Positions 27,570 through 36,721 of a stretch of 64,000 nt of DNA are shown here, piece by piece. Each line of letters opens with the position of its first letter. The first letter of the stretch is position 1. The stretch comes from Bryobacterales bacterium (lineage in GTDB: Bacteria; Acidobacteriota; Terriglobia; Bryobacterales; Bryobacteraceae). A model generated the notes under the pieces. It did not search any database. It had not been told where the DNA came from and saw only the letters and a list, made by a program, of their open reading frames with translations. The stretch covers positions 186,001 through 250,000 of the forward strand of contig JADJWL010000008.1 of NCBI GenBank assembly GCA_016716385.1. The letters run 5' to 3'. The position numbers were made by a program, and so were the translations under genes.

Positions 27570-28589
27570 ATGAGCTTTGAGGTCGGACAAACGGTCGGCG
27601 GTTACGAACTGCTCGAGACGCTTGACTCCCGAACGGGAGTCGCGTTTAAGGCGCGTAACCTGATCGCGGACCGGTTCGAAGTGCTTCGCATCCTGCCGCG
27701 CCAGATGGGGGACGACCAGGAGCAGACTGCCCGCTTTCAGCGCGAGATCAAGGTGCACTCGCGGCTGCTCCATCCGAACATCGTGACGTTCTACACGGCG
27801 CTGGCCATCGACGGCCAGCCTGTCATGACGACTGAGTGGGTCGAGGGGATGACTCTCGCCACGCGCCTGGAACGGGGTGCGGTCAAGCTTGGGGATGCCT
27901 TGAACTACGCCTGCCAGGCGTTGGTAGCCCTGGAGTGTGCGCACGACCTCGGCGTGGTGCACCGGGAAGTGTGCCCGGAGAACATGATCCTCACGCCGCA
28001 AGGTGTGTTGAAGCTGACGGGCTTCGGTCTGGCGAAAGCCGCCTCGGATCCGGAGTTGACCCAGGCCGGCACGATCATGGGCTGGATCGAGTACATGTCC
28101 CCGGAACAGGTCCAGGGTGTCGAACTCGGTCCGGCCAGCGATGTCTACGCTCTGGGGGTGGTGCTGTACGAACTGATCACCGGCCAGGTGCCGTTCCTTG
28201 GCAACAGCCAGGTCGAAGTGATGCTGGCGCATGCCAAGACGCCGCCGCGTCCGCCGCTGGAACGGAACCCGCGGCTGCCGGCCGAGTTGAGTTCGATCGC
28301 CCTGACGGCACTGGCCAAGGATCCGGAACAGCGCTTCCCGTCGGCCAAGGCGTTCCGCAGCGTCCTCGAAGAGGTTCGCGCCGAATTGGCGAAGACGCCG
28401 GAAGTGCTGGAGAGCTTTCCGGGACAGCCATCGGCTCCTGAGCCTGAGCCCGTGGCGGAAGTCCGAGTGCCTCCACCCCCTCCGGCGCCGGCCGCCTGGC
28501 CCCTGTCGAACCTGATCGCCGTCGGGGTCGGCACGTTCATCCTGGTGGTGCTCCTGACCGTCGCCGTGTTGCGCCTGTTCGGCGCATAA
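27570..28589 (+). CDS. Membrane-anchored serine/threonine pseudokinase
   Basis: 339 residues. Residues ~11-270 have the Hanks-type kinase fold of PknB relatives: HPNIVTFY, EWVEGMTL, YMSPEQ, SDVYALGVVLYELITGQVPF. A Pro-rich linker (~285-308) and one transmembrane helix (~313-336) follow. Catalytic residues are replaced. The VAIK lysine is Arg40 (VLRIL), the HRD aspartate is Glu133 (HREVCPEN), the usual Lys at HRDxK is Cys135, and the DFG aspartate is Gly151 (TGFG). The Gly-rich loop also lacks its glycines. Asn138 and the helix-C Glu59 remain. It is predicted to be catalytically dead and to act as a scaffold or ligand sensor at the membrane. The ATG at 27570 fits the promoter. Confidence 0.93.
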   Translation: MSFEVGQTVGGYELLETLDSRTGVAFKARNLIADRFEVLRILPRQMGDDQEQTARFQREIKVHSRLLHPNIVTFYTALAIDGQPVMTTEWVEGMTLATRLERGAVKLGDALNYACQALVALECAHDLGVVHREVCPENMILTPQGVLKLTGFGLAKAASDPELTQAGTIMGWIEYMSPEQVQGVELGPASDVYALGVVLYELITGQVPFLGNSQVEVMLAHAKTPPRPPLERNPRLPAELSSIALTALAKDPEQRFPSAKAFRSVLEEVRAELAKTPEVLESFPGQPSAPEPEPVAEVRVPPPPPAPAAWPLSNLIAVGVGTFILVVLLTVAVLRLFGA

Positions 28590-28595
28590 ACTCCG

Positions 28596-29978
28596 TCAGG
28601 ACGCGACCGGCAGAGTCACGGACACCGTCGTTCCCTCGCCCGGGCGGCTCGAAAGCCGGATCTCGCCCCCATGATCGTGGACGATCTGCCGGGAACCGAA
28701 CAGGCTCCAGTTGCCGGTGGCGACGCGCCCCTGCGTGATCCTGAAACCCGGATCGAAGACGCCCGCTACCTCTTCCGCCGTCATGCCCCGGCCGTTATCG
28801 CGGATCGCAATCTCGGCGTTGCTGCCGTTGCGCCTCGCCGAAACGACGACCAATCCGTTGCCATCGCACGCCTGTGCCGCATTGGAGAGCAGGTTCGAAA
28901 ACACCGCGCTCAACTGCTGCGGGCGGCAGGCGACCGGCGGCAGCGGGTCGAGTTGCAGGTCCACCCGCGCTCTGCCTTCGAACATCGGTTCATGCAGGCT
29001 CACCACATCGCGCAGCAGTTCGACCAGATCGGCTGACTGCACTTCCGCCCGGTCGAGATTGGTGAACCGCTGCATCCGGGTGACAATCTCGGCGAGGCGC
29101 CCGGTCGAGGTCTCTACTGAACGGCAGAGCTCGGTCTGCAGGGTGAACAGGCGCTTCTGCCCGTCGGCGTCGGAATGCACCAGCTTGCCATTCAGGATCA
29201 GCAGCGTATCGACCGCACTCCGCAGGACGCCGAGGGGCGTGTTCAATTCGTGGCTGAGCGCCGCCGCCAGCCGCCCGAGCGAGGCCGCGCTCTCCGACAG
29301 CAGCACCTGCGACTGCGCCGCGCGCAACTCCATCGACGCCTGGAGGGCCGCCAGATACGACTGGTAGCGGGCCGCCCGCTGATGGTAGACGACGGCGGTC
29401 AGGGCGGTGCTGATCAGCGTCACCACAAGCATAAACGCATGGTCGTAAAGGTCCAGTTCCGTGGCCGGCACCCAGTCCCGGCCGCGCGAAACGGCCAGAG
29501 CGACGAAATAGAAAAGCCCGATGGAGGCGCCCAGGGCGAAGGTCTGCATGGGCAGCAACGGGATCGCCGCCACGACGACCATCATCACCGCGGTGATACG
29601 GCCGGGAATGTAGTGGCCCGTCCCGGGCAACTGCGTGACCAGCATCAGGCTGGCAATCACAAGGACGACGGCGACCAGCCACACCGAGAAAATCGCCAAC
29701 GTCCGCGACCGCTCGTACGCCCACTCCATCCGGCTGGCGCACCACGTGGCGGCGCCGATCGCGATCACAGCCACAGCCTGTCCCAGCAAGACGGCGCGGG
29801 CGCCGCTTTGGCGGACGACGACCCATTGCACCGCCACCATCGCCAGCGGGATCAGCATCTCGGCAAAGGCGGTGATGCGCAGGCTGAGATGACTCAGGCT
29901 CAGGATCTCCTGGGAAAAGCCTTCGTCAAGCTCGGCGGAACCGGGGAACAGGGACTCCCGTAAGGACTTCAGCAGCAT
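28596..29978 (-). CDS. Membrane sensor histidine kinase
   Basis: 460 residues. About six transmembrane helices occupy residues ~40-200, with no obvious periplasmic sensor domain. A coiled segment, the phospho-acceptor His243 (LSHELNTPLG), and a HATPase domain follow, with N-box NLLSNAAQACDG, G1 DNGRGM and an atypical G2 region (GNWSLFGSRQIV). HATP-binding glycines in the G2 box are partly replaced (usual GTGLGL), so activity may be altered. No response regulator lies next to it. It converges with the pseudokinase gene (6-bp gap), so the two may be functionally linked, but that is speculation. Confidence 0.92.
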   Translation of the reverse strand: MLLKSLRESLFPGSAELDEGFSQEILSLSHLSLRITAFAEMLIPLAMVAVQWVVVRQSGARAVLLGQAVAVIAIGAATWCASRMEWAYERSRTLAIFSVWLVAVVLVIASLMLVTQLPGTGHYIPGRITAVMMVVVAAIPLLPMQTFALGASIGLFYFVALAVSRGRDWVPATELDLYDHAFMLVVTLISTALTAVVYHQRAARYQSYLAALQASMELRAAQSQVLLSESAASLGRLAAALSHELNTPLGVLRSAVDTLLILNGKLVHSDADGQKRLFTLQTELCRSVETSTGRLAEIVTRMQRFTNLDRAEVQSADLVELLRDVVSLHEPMFEGRARVDLQLDPLPPVACRPQQLSAVFSNLLSNAAQACDGNGLVVVSARRNGSNAEIAIRDNGRGMTAEEVAGVFDPGFRITQGRVATGNWSLFGSRQIVHDHGGEIRLSSRPGEGTTVSVTLPVAS

Positions 29979-29994
29979 CGGGCTCTTTCAATCT

Positions 29995-30011
29995 AGCAGG
30001 AGCGCCCTGCT
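29995..30011. repeat. Inverted repeat between histidine kinase and cysS
   Basis: AGCAGG, 5-nt loop AGCGC, CCTGCT, in the 58-bp gap between the divergent histidine kinase and cysS genes. It is just before a -10-like TACGAT (30014-30019) that could serve cysS. Possible operator or hairpin; short enough to be chance. Confidence 0.3.
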
Positions 30012-30036
30012 GTTACGATAGAAAAACTGGACATCT

Positions 30037-31437
30037 ATGGGTCTGCGTTTCTACAACACTCTGACGCAGAGAGTCGAAGACTTTGCGCCGGCACGGGACA
30101 ACACCGTGCGGCTCTACACCTGCGGCCCGACCGTCTACAGTTACGCCCACATCGGCAACTTCCGGTCGTTCACGTTCTTCGATCTCCTGCGGCGCTGGCT
30201 GCGCGCGCGCGGCTTCGGTCTTGACCACGTCATGAACATCACCGACGTGGACGACAAGATCATCCGCAACGCGGTGGCCGAAGGCAAGTCGCTGGCCGAT
30301 TATACCCGCGCCTACACCGAGGCATTTCTCGAGGACTGCGCGAAGCTGCGTCTGGAGCAGCCGGAGCGGTTGGTCAAAGCCACCGAACACATCCCGCAGA
30401 TGGTGCACGCGATCGAGACGCTGCGCGACAAGGGCTTCACCTACGATAGCGACGGCAGCGTCTACTACCGGATCCAGAAGTTTCCCGAGTACGGCAAGCT
30501 GTCGCACATCGACTTCGGCGGCATGCGCGCCGGAGCGCGGGTCGATGTCGATGAGTATGACAAGGCGGACGCGCGCGACTTCGTCCTCTGGAAGGCGCCC
30601 AAGGAAGGAGAGCCTTTCTGGGAAACCGGGATCGGGCCGGGGCGACCCGGCTGGCACATCGAGTGCTCGGTGATGGCCATTGAGTACCTGGGCGAAACGC
30701 TCGATATCCACGCCGGCGGCATCGATCTGACCTTTCCGCATCATGAGAATGAGATCGCGCAGTCGGAGGCGCTCACCGGAAAGCAGTTCGCGCGCTTCTG
30801 GATGCACGCCGAGTTCCTGCTGGTGGAAGGACAGAAGATGTCGAAATCGCTCGGGAACTTCTACACCCTGCGGGACATCCTGGAGCGGGGCTACGCGCCG
30901 GAAGCGGTGCGCTATCTGCTCGCTTCGGTGCCTTACCGGAAGGCGTTGAACTTCACGTTCGACGGGCTGAAGTCCGCCGCCGTGGCCATCGACCGGCTGC
31001 GGAACTTCCAGTTGCGCCTGGAGTCGGGGAGGTTCCCGGAGAATGGCGGCGGCGCGTTCCTGGACCGGGTGGCGGAAGCGCGCCGCGGGTTCGAAGAGAG
31101 CCTCGACGATGACCTGAACACGGCGGAAGCGCTGGCGGCGGTGTTCGAGTACGTGCGCGAGGCGAATACCGCGATGGATGCCGGGACGTTCCCGGCGGCC
31201 GCGGTGGCGCCGGCGCGGGCGCTGCTCGAAGAGTTCGACGCGCTCTTCGATGTGCTGAAACCCACGGCAGCAGTTGACGCGATCTCCGATACCGAGATCG
31301 AAACGTTAGTGACTGAGCGCAGCCAGTCCAAGAAGGCCCGCAACTTTGCCCGCGCCGATGCCATCCGCCAGGAGCTGCTCGACCGCGGCGTCGTGATTGA
31401 AGATACGCGCGAAGGCGTGCGCTGGAAGAGGAAGTAG
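30037..31437 (+). CDS. cysS: Cysteine--tRNA ligase
   Basis: 466-residue class I aminoacyl-tRNA synthetase. The zinc Cys29 lies in YTCGPTVY, HIGN (38-41) is the HIGH motif, KMSKSLGNF is the KMSKS loop, and GWHIECSVMA carries further metal ligands. Length and architecture, including the C-terminal helical anticodon domain, are normal. The ATG at 30037 gives the family start (MGLRFYNTLTQ). It is followed 6 bp later by a trans-sulfuration enzyme gene, so cysteine supply and use may be co-regulated. Confidence 0.98.
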   Translation: MGLRFYNTLTQRVEDFAPARDNTVRLYTCGPTVYSYAHIGNFRSFTFFDLLRRWLRARGFGLDHVMNITDVDDKIIRNAVAEGKSLADYTRAYTEAFLEDCAKLRLEQPERLVKATEHIPQMVHAIETLRDKGFTYDSDGSVYYRIQKFPEYGKLSHIDFGGMRAGARVDVDEYDKADARDFVLWKAPKEGEPFWETGIGPGRPGWHIECSVMAIEYLGETLDIHAGGIDLTFPHHENEIAQSEALTGKQFARFWMHAEFLLVEGQKMSKSLGNFYTLRDILERGYAPEAVRYLLASVPYRKALNFTFDGLKSAAVAIDRLRNFQLRLESGRFPENGGGAFLDRVAEARRGFEESLDDDLNTAEALAAVFEYVREANTAMDAGTFPAAAVAPARALLEEFDALFDVLKPTAAVDAISDTEIETLVTERSQSKKARNFARADAIRQELLDRGVVIEDTREGVRWKRK

Positions 31438-31443
31438 AACCCT

Positions 31444-32622
31444 GTGAAGATCGAAACGAAAGCGGTCCACTCGGGCGACCGGAAGAAGTTGCCGGATTCG
31501 GTTCCAGTCACCACGCCGATTAATACCGCGACGACGTACCTCTACGAGAAGACAGAAGATCTTGACAGGATCTTCGCGCGCGAGCAGGCCGGATTCTGCT
31601 ATTCGCGGTACGACAACCCTACCAATGCCGCGCTGGAAGAACTGGTGACGGATCTCGAGGGCGGGGCAGGGGCGCTGGCGTGCGCGTCCGGCATGGCGGC
31701 GTTGCAGTTCGCCATCCAGGCCGCACTGACGGACCGCCGCAAGAAGATCCTGGCGGCCAACGCCCTCTACGGTGCGAGCGTGTCGCTGCTGATGAACGTC
31801 TTCGCGCCGCTGGACGTGGAAATCCGGTGGGTCGATATCTGCGACCTGGAAGCCGTGCGGGCGGCGACGGCCGAGTTCCAGCCCGGCTGCGTGCTGATGG
31901 AATCGGTCTCGAACCCGCTGCTGCGCGTGGGTCCGATGGATGAGGTGGCGCGGATTGTATCGGCCGCCAGGGCGGCCCTCGTGGTCGATAACACGTTCGC
32001 CACACCGATGCTGGTTCGCCCGCTCGAACAAGGCGCGCATCTGGTGGTGCACAGTCTGACCAAGTACCTGGCCGGCCACGGCGACGTGCTCGGCGGCGTG
32101 ATCGTGAGCGACGCGGCGCACATCGAAACCCTGCGGGCCTTGTCCCGTGCCTGCGGTCCCGTGCTGGGGCCGTTTGAAAGCTACCTCGCCATGCGCGGGA
32201 TCAAGACGTTCCCGCTGCGGATGGAGCGGCAGTGCGCCAATGCGGTCCGCGTGGCGTCGTGGCTGCGCGAACATCCTGGTGTTGGACGGGTGCACTTCCC
32301 GGCGGACCCCGCGCATCCGGATGCCGCGACGATCGAACGGCTGTTCACCCCCGGCCTGTACGGCGCGATGGTCAGCTTCGATCTGCGGAATGGCTCGCGT
32401 GAGAGCGTCTTCCGCTTCATGGACGCGCTGCGGCTGGTTGTGCGCGGCACCTCGCTCGGCGATGTCCATACGATGGTGCTCTACCCGGTGATGAGTTCCC
32501 ACCGCGAGATTTCTCCGAAGCAGCGCGAGCGGATGGGCATTCGCGACAGCCTGATCCGGCTGTCGGTGGGAATCGAAGCGGCCGAGGACATCGTCGCCGA
32601 CCTCGAACAGGCCCTGGGATGA
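31444..32622 (+). CDS. Trans-sulfuration PLP enzyme (cystathionine gamma-synthase/lyase family)
   Basis: 392-residue Cys/Met-metabolism PLP enzyme. Clear family segments are VHSGDRKK, PINTATTYLYE, YSRYDNPTNAALEE, LACASGMAALQ and the aldimine Lys in SLTKYLAGHGDVLGG. Family members include cystathionine gamma-synthase, gamma-lyase and methionine gamma-lyase; sequence alone does not settle which. Start is GTG at 31444. Position right after cysS suggests a role in cysteine metabolism. The stop overlaps the next gene start by 4 bp (ATGA). Confidence 0.93.
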   Translation: MKIETKAVHSGDRKKLPDSVPVTTPINTATTYLYEKTEDLDRIFAREQAGFCYSRYDNPTNAALEELVTDLEGGAGALACASGMAALQFAIQAALTDRRKKILAANALYGASVSLLMNVFAPLDVEIRWVDICDLEAVRAATAEFQPGCVLMESVSNPLLRVGPMDEVARIVSAARAALVVDNTFATPMLVRPLEQGAHLVVHSLTKYLAGHGDVLGGVIVSDAAHIETLRALSRACGPVLGPFESYLAMRGIKTFPLRMERQCANAVRVASWLREHPGVGRVHFPADPAHPDAATIERLFTPGLYGAMVSFDLRNGSRESVFRFMDALRLVVRGTSLGDVHTMVLYPVMSSHREISPKQRERMGIRDSLIRLSVGIEAAEDIVADLEQALG

Positions 32623-33350
32623 ACCTGTCCGCCGACAGCCTGGCCGCGCTGCTGCGATCGGGCGAACTGGCGCCGGAGGCCATTGCGGCAGGCCTTGGAA
32701 TCGCGTTCGTCCTGGGCGCGATCCACGCCCTGTCTCCCGGGCATGGCAAGACGCTGGTCGCGGCTTACCTGGTCGGGACGCGCGGCACGCCGCGCCATGC
32801 GTTGCTGCTGGGCAGCGTCGTTACGCTGACGCATACCGCGAGCGTGTTCGCGCTCGGCATCGCGACTCTGTTCATCTCCGAAAGCGTCTCACCGGACAAG
32901 ATCGCTCCGGTGCTTGGCGTGGCGGCGGGAGTGGCGATCGTACTGGTCGGTCTGCACCTGCTGATCACGCGCGTCCAGCATCTGGATCGCGGGCACACGC
33001 ATGTGCATGCCGTGCCGTCGCAGGGCTCGCTGATCGCACTCGGGGCCAGCGGCGGACTGGTGCCATGTCCCTCGGCGCTGGTCCTGATGCTCAGCGCGAT
33101 CGCCCTGGGGCGCGCCGTCCTCGGTCTTGCGCTGCTGGTGGCGTTCAGCCTCGGCCTCGCGGCCGTGCTGGTCGGGATCGGACTGACGGTTCTCTACGCC
33201 AAGCACCTTCTGCCTTCAAGCGAGCGCGCGGCCTCGCATTGGCTGGGCCGCTACCTACCAGTGGCTTCGGCGGTCGTCATCATCGGAGTTGGAGCGCTGA
33301 TGACGGCGGTGGCGCTAGGCGTCCGAGTGCCCGGCCTGGATTTCGCCTAG
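32619..33350 (+). CDS. NicO/RcnA-type nickel-cobalt transporter
   Basis: 243-residue membrane protein with about six helices. The hallmark HALSPGHGKTLVAAYLVG lies in the N-terminal half, with a His-rich loop HLDRGHTHVHAV in the middle, both typical of the NicO/HoxN-like nickel/cobalt efflux family. It may export Ni or Co; direction is inferred from family. Translation is coupled to the trans-sulfuration gene by a 4-bp overlap, an unexpected pairing. A 40-bp gap separates it from the convergent regulatory-domain gene. Confidence 0.9.
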   Translation: MNLSADSLAALLRSGELAPEAIAAGLGIAFVLGAIHALSPGHGKTLVAAYLVGTRGTPRHALLLGSVVTLTHTASVFALGIATLFISESVSPDKIAPVLGVAAGVAIVLVGLHLLITRVQHLDRGHTHVHAVPSQGSLIALGASGGLVPCPSALVLMLSAIALGRAVLGLALLVAFSLGLAAVLVGIGLTVLYAKHLLPSSERAASHWLGRYLPVASAVVIIGVGALMTAVALGVRVPGLDFA

Positions 33351-33390
33351 TCGACCGGCTCCAGAGTGACCTGAGCCGCCCCAACGCGTT

Positions 33391-34839
33391 TCACCTCGGC
33401 ATCAGGTCGACCTCGACGGGCTCCCCAGGCGTCACGGTCACGGGAAAGGGTTCGCCGGCCGGCTTTGCGGGATCGGCTTGCACAGCCACGCGGTACCGGC
33501 CCGGACGCAGTTCATCGAAGGCGAAGCGCGCTTCCGCATCGGGATACGCCACGCGCGCCGGCTCTCCGGCGCCGCCGAAGAGGAGCACGGCGGAGCCGCT
33601 GGCGCGGCCCGCGATCGCCCCCGCCGGGACAAGGCGCACCGCGACCGGTCCCGCGCTCTTACTCAGGTCGGCCACGGCGCCCTCCGGAGTGAAGCAGGAT
33701 TTCCCCATCCCGCTCGCAGACAGCGCGTAGCGGGCCGGGGCGAGGCGGTCCACCTGGAACTCGTGCGACTCCACCGGGACCCGGCGTGCCAGTTCCGCCG
33801 CCCAGTCTTCGAGCGGCGTCAACACCAACTCACCGCGGCCGTCGCAAACCGTGCCCTCTTCCGGCTGAAGGACGAAAGGTACCGTGAGCGCAGGCTGCGG
33901 GGCGATCACCAGGCCGTGCACGTCCTCACTTGTCACATCGATCCGCGCCCGCCCGAAGAATGCGTTCTCAGGCGGCACGCCGCCGCGGAAACCACGCCCC
34001 AGGCTGGGCCCCGAGACAAACACCGTATAGCTGCCCGGCGCAATACCCGGCAGTTGGAAGCTGCCGTCGGGACGGGCCTGCGCGGCGGCCGACGCCAGGT
34101 CCGGCCGGTCCTCCGGCGCCAGCGCGATCCAGAAGAGGCCCTTGTGCGGCGGGAACTCGACTTGGCCGTGGATCGTGTAGGTGGCCTGTGGAAGCAGCGT
34201 GAAGTCCGCGCGCCATTCCTCGCCGTCGGTCACCGTGAAGAGCTTCGGCTGCCGGTTGTCCGGGTAGTAGGCGGCGCCGGAACCCGCGCTCGACACAGTG
34301 GCGGAGCCGGTCATGCCGAGGTTCTGCGCGGAAGCTCCATACGTCGCGGCGACGGTGTAGCTCCCCGGCGTCAGGCCGTAGAGCCGGTACATGCCCCGCG
34401 CATCCACCGCCGCATACAGGCCCGCCCGAAGCTCCCGCTGGCCGCCGTCGCGGATTGCGAAGACGAAGGCGCCGCGCACGGGCTGCCCCTGCGCGTCGAC
34501 GACGCTCCCGGTGATCACGCCGAGCCGCAGCAGCCGAACGTGCGCCTCAGACGGTTCGCCGCGCACACGCACGGTCACGCTCACCGGCAGGTGGCTCGCC
34601 TTGGTGACGTCGATGCGGTACTCGCCTTCCGAAAGGTCCCGCGCCGCGAACCGGCCGCCGCGGTCCGTCTCAAGATCCGCGGCCAATCCCGCCTTCCCAG
34701 GTCTGGACAGCCGCACACTGGCGCCGGCGAGGGGGTCGCCCGAGCGGTTCGCAGCCACGGTTCCAGTCAGAGTTTCCGACGACGAAACGCAGGCCATCCC
34801 GGCAAGCAGAACGACGCTCCAAACCGGTGCGGAGGCCAT
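33391..34839 (-). CDS. Secreted carboxypeptidase-regulatory-like domain protein
   Basis: 482 residues with a signal peptide (SVVLLAGMACVSS). It is made of tandem carboxypeptidase-regulatory-like (CarboxypepD_reg/Cna-B-type) beta-sandwich modules, seen as repeated GxVxxxxGxPLxGAxVR...T...G.F...L..G.Y patterns, including LTGTVAANRSGDPLAGASV, ITGSVVDAQGQPVRGAFV, YRLYGLTPGSYTVAA and QLPGIAPGSYTVFVSG. Such proteins are abundant in Acidobacteria and are thought to be surface or periplasmic binding proteins. No catalytic domain is present. Its start faces the DUF3467 gene across 76 bp. Confidence 0.87.
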   Translation of the reverse strand: MASAPVWSVVLLAGMACVSSSETLTGTVAANRSGDPLAGASVRLSRPGKAGLAADLETDRGGRFAARDLSEGEYRIDVTKASHLPVSVTVRVRGEPSEAHVRLLRLGVITGSVVDAQGQPVRGAFVFAIRDGGQRELRAGLYAAVDARGMYRLYGLTPGSYTVAATYGASAQNLGMTGSATVSSAGSGAAYYPDNRQPKLFTVTDGEEWRADFTLLPQATYTIHGQVEFPPHKGLFWIALAPEDRPDLASAAAQARPDGSFQLPGIAPGSYTVFVSGPSLGRGFRGGVPPENAFFGRARIDVTSEDVHGLVIAPQPALTVPFVLQPEEGTVCDGRGELVLTPLEDWAAELARRVPVESHEFQVDRLAPARYALSASGMGKSCFTPEGAVADLSKSAGPVAVRLVPAGAIAGRASGSAVLLFGGAGEPARVAYPDAEARFAFDELRPGRYRVAVQADPAKPAGEPFPVTVTPGEPVEVDLMPR

Positions 34840-34915
34840 GTTGAAAAATCTAAACGATCACCTTGGATTTCTCAACTGCCGTTCACCTGGGAACTGGTAT
34901 AGTGGGCACTGGTTT

Positions 34916-35206
34916 ATGACGCCGCAACCGCCGAAGATCCAGTTGACCAATGCCCCGGATTATCGGGAGACGTACGCCAACAGCGTCCAGATCCGCGTGA
35001 ATCTTTGGGACTTCTTCCTGCTGTTCGGCCTGGTGACGCAGACCGCGGCCGATGAGGTGTCGATCCGGAACTTCCAGGGGATTTATCTTTCCCCGCAGCA
35101 GGCCAAGGCGTTGCTGAACGTCCTGCAGCAGAACGTTTCACAATACGAGCAAACGTTCGGAGAGATCCGGCTGGAGCCGCCGCCGGGCGGCAAGACCGTA
35201 CAGTAG
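34916..35206 (+). CDS. DUF3467 protein
   Basis: 96 residues, no signal peptide. The DUF3467 pattern is present: NAPDYRETYANSVQIRVNLWDF, LFGLV, and YLSPQQAKALLNVLQQNV. Family function is unknown. The ATG at 34916 is chosen because upstream in-frame sequence overlaps the divergent gene and looks non-coding. A TATAGT (34898-34903) lies 12 bp upstream as a possible -10 box, with no clear -35. The next gene starts 3 bp after the stop. Confidence 0.9.
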   Translation: MTPQPPKIQLTNAPDYRETYANSVQIRVNLWDFFLLFGLVTQTAADEVSIRNFQGIYLSPQQAKALLNVLQQNVSQYEQTFGEIRLEPPPGGKTVQ

Positions 35207-35209
35207 GGG

Positions 35210-36712
35210 ATGCCTCTCAAGCGCAGACGCCGGGAGGGGCGCCGGCGCCAGTGGCAGTGGCTCTGGGCGCTCGCGCCCTTCGCCGCCGTTTTCGCCTCGC
35301 ACGCCCTCCTGCTGGATCTGCCGCTGTTCTGGGACGAACTCGGCTACTTCGTCCCCGCCGCCTTGGACCTGTTCCGCCACGGCTTCTGGATCCCGCAGTC
35401 GGTGCCGCCAAGCGCCCACCCTCCGGGTCTGTCCCTCTATCTGACGGGGGTTTGGACGCTGACGGGATATTCCATCCCGGCGACCCGCGTGGCAATGCTG
35501 CTGCTGGCGGGAGCCTCGCTGGGTGCCGTGTTCCTTCTGGCCGTCGCGGTCTGCCGGAACGTGCGTGGGGTGCCGGCGCTGCTGGCTGTCCTTGCGCTTG
35601 CGATCTCGCCGCTGTTTGTCACCCAGTCGATGCTGGCCCAGTTGGACATGCCCGCCATGCTCTGGACCACCCTTGCGTTCCTGCTCTTCCTGCGCGAACG
35701 GCATGGCTGGGCGGCGGCTGTTTGCGTGGTTCTGGTGCTGTTCCGGGAGACCGGCGTGATCGTTCCGGTGATCTTCGCCCTGTGGCTGCTGTGCGAACTC
35801 CGTCCGCGCGACGCGTGGCCCTACGTGGTCGCTCCGGCGGTTCTCGGAGTGTGGTTTGTCATTCTGACGCTACGCGCCGGCACGCCGATGGGCAATGAGG
35901 CATTCGCGTCCTACAACCTGACGTTCCTGCTGCATCCGGTGCGCGCGGGACTTGCGTTGACGCGCCGCCTCTACTTCCTGTTCTTTGCCAATGGCCACTG
36001 GATCGGAACGCTCGGGTTGGCGTTCGGTCTCGTGCTGGGCGGCATCTACGAGGGCCGCGCGTGGCGCGTCCTGGCCGTCCTTTTGGCTGCGCATATCCTC
36101 ATGTTCAGCCTGTTCGGCGGCGCGGTCCTGGAGCGGTACCTCCTGCCCGTGCTGCCGTTGCTTTACATCGCGATGCTTGCCGGCTGGATGGCATGTCCGA
36201 TGCCTTGGGGCCTGGCCGCGCCGGTGGTTCTGCTCGCCAGCCTGCTGGTGGCGAATTTCTGGCACCCACCCTTCCCGTTCTCGTACGAAAACAACCTGGT
36301 GATGGTCGATTTTGTGCATCTTCAGAAGACGGCCGTCACGTTTGTCGAGAGCGAACTTCCCGCTGCGCGGGTCGCCTCGGCGTGGCCGGCGACAGCCGCA
36401 TTTCGGGACCCGGAATTCGGCTACGCGCGCTACCGCCGCGAGGTGTCCGAGTTGAGCGGCTTCAGCGCGGAAGCCCTTGCCGCCCTCGACCAGCCACCCG
36501 AGGTGCTGGTCATCTTCCCGCGCCATTGGGAAGCGCCCTTCGGATTGGCGCGCCTCGGTTTTGCGCGGACCCTCTGGCGCCGGCACTTCGGCGCCAATGA
36601 CCGGGCCGGTCCGGGTGAGATCGCACGCTACGGTCTGCGCCTTGCCAACCGCTGGAGCCGGGGCGGACAATGGATCGAAGTCTGGGTCCGCGGCCCCGAC
36701 GCGTTACAATAA
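35210..36712 (+). CDS. GT39-like membrane glycosyltransferase
   Basis: 500-residue polytopic membrane protein with about 10-12 hydrophobic helices. The first periplasmic loop carries FWDELGYF, the acidic Asp-Glu typical of GT-C enzymes of the GT39/ArnT/dolichyl-phosphate-mannose-type family. Such enzymes transfer sugars from lipid-linked donors in the periplasm. The acceptor is unknown. It starts 3 bp after the DUF3467 gene and ends 9 bp before ribA. The basic N-terminus (KRRRREGRRRQ) is consistent with a cytoplasmic first segment. Confidence 0.85.
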   Translation: MPLKRRRREGRRRQWQWLWALAPFAAVFASHALLLDLPLFWDELGYFVPAALDLFRHGFWIPQSVPPSAHPPGLSLYLTGVWTLTGYSIPATRVAMLLLAGASLGAVFLLAVAVCRNVRGVPALLAVLALAISPLFVTQSMLAQLDMPAMLWTTLAFLLFLRERHGWAAAVCVVLVLFRETGVIVPVIFALWLLCELRPRDAWPYVVAPAVLGVWFVILTLRAGTPMGNEAFASYNLTFLLHPVRAGLALTRRLYFLFFANGHWIGTLGLAFGLVLGGIYEGRAWRVLAVLLAAHILMFSLFGGAVLERYLLPVLPLLYIAMLAGWMACPMPWGLAAPVVLLASLLVANFWHPPFPFSYENNLVMVDFVHLQKTAVTFVESELPAARVASAWPATAAFRDPEFGYARYRREVSELSGFSAEALAALDQPPEVLVIFPRHWEAPFGLARLGFARTLWRRHFGANDRAGPGEIARYGLRLANRWSRGGQWIEVWVRGPDALQ

Positions 36713-36721
36713 AGAGACACT

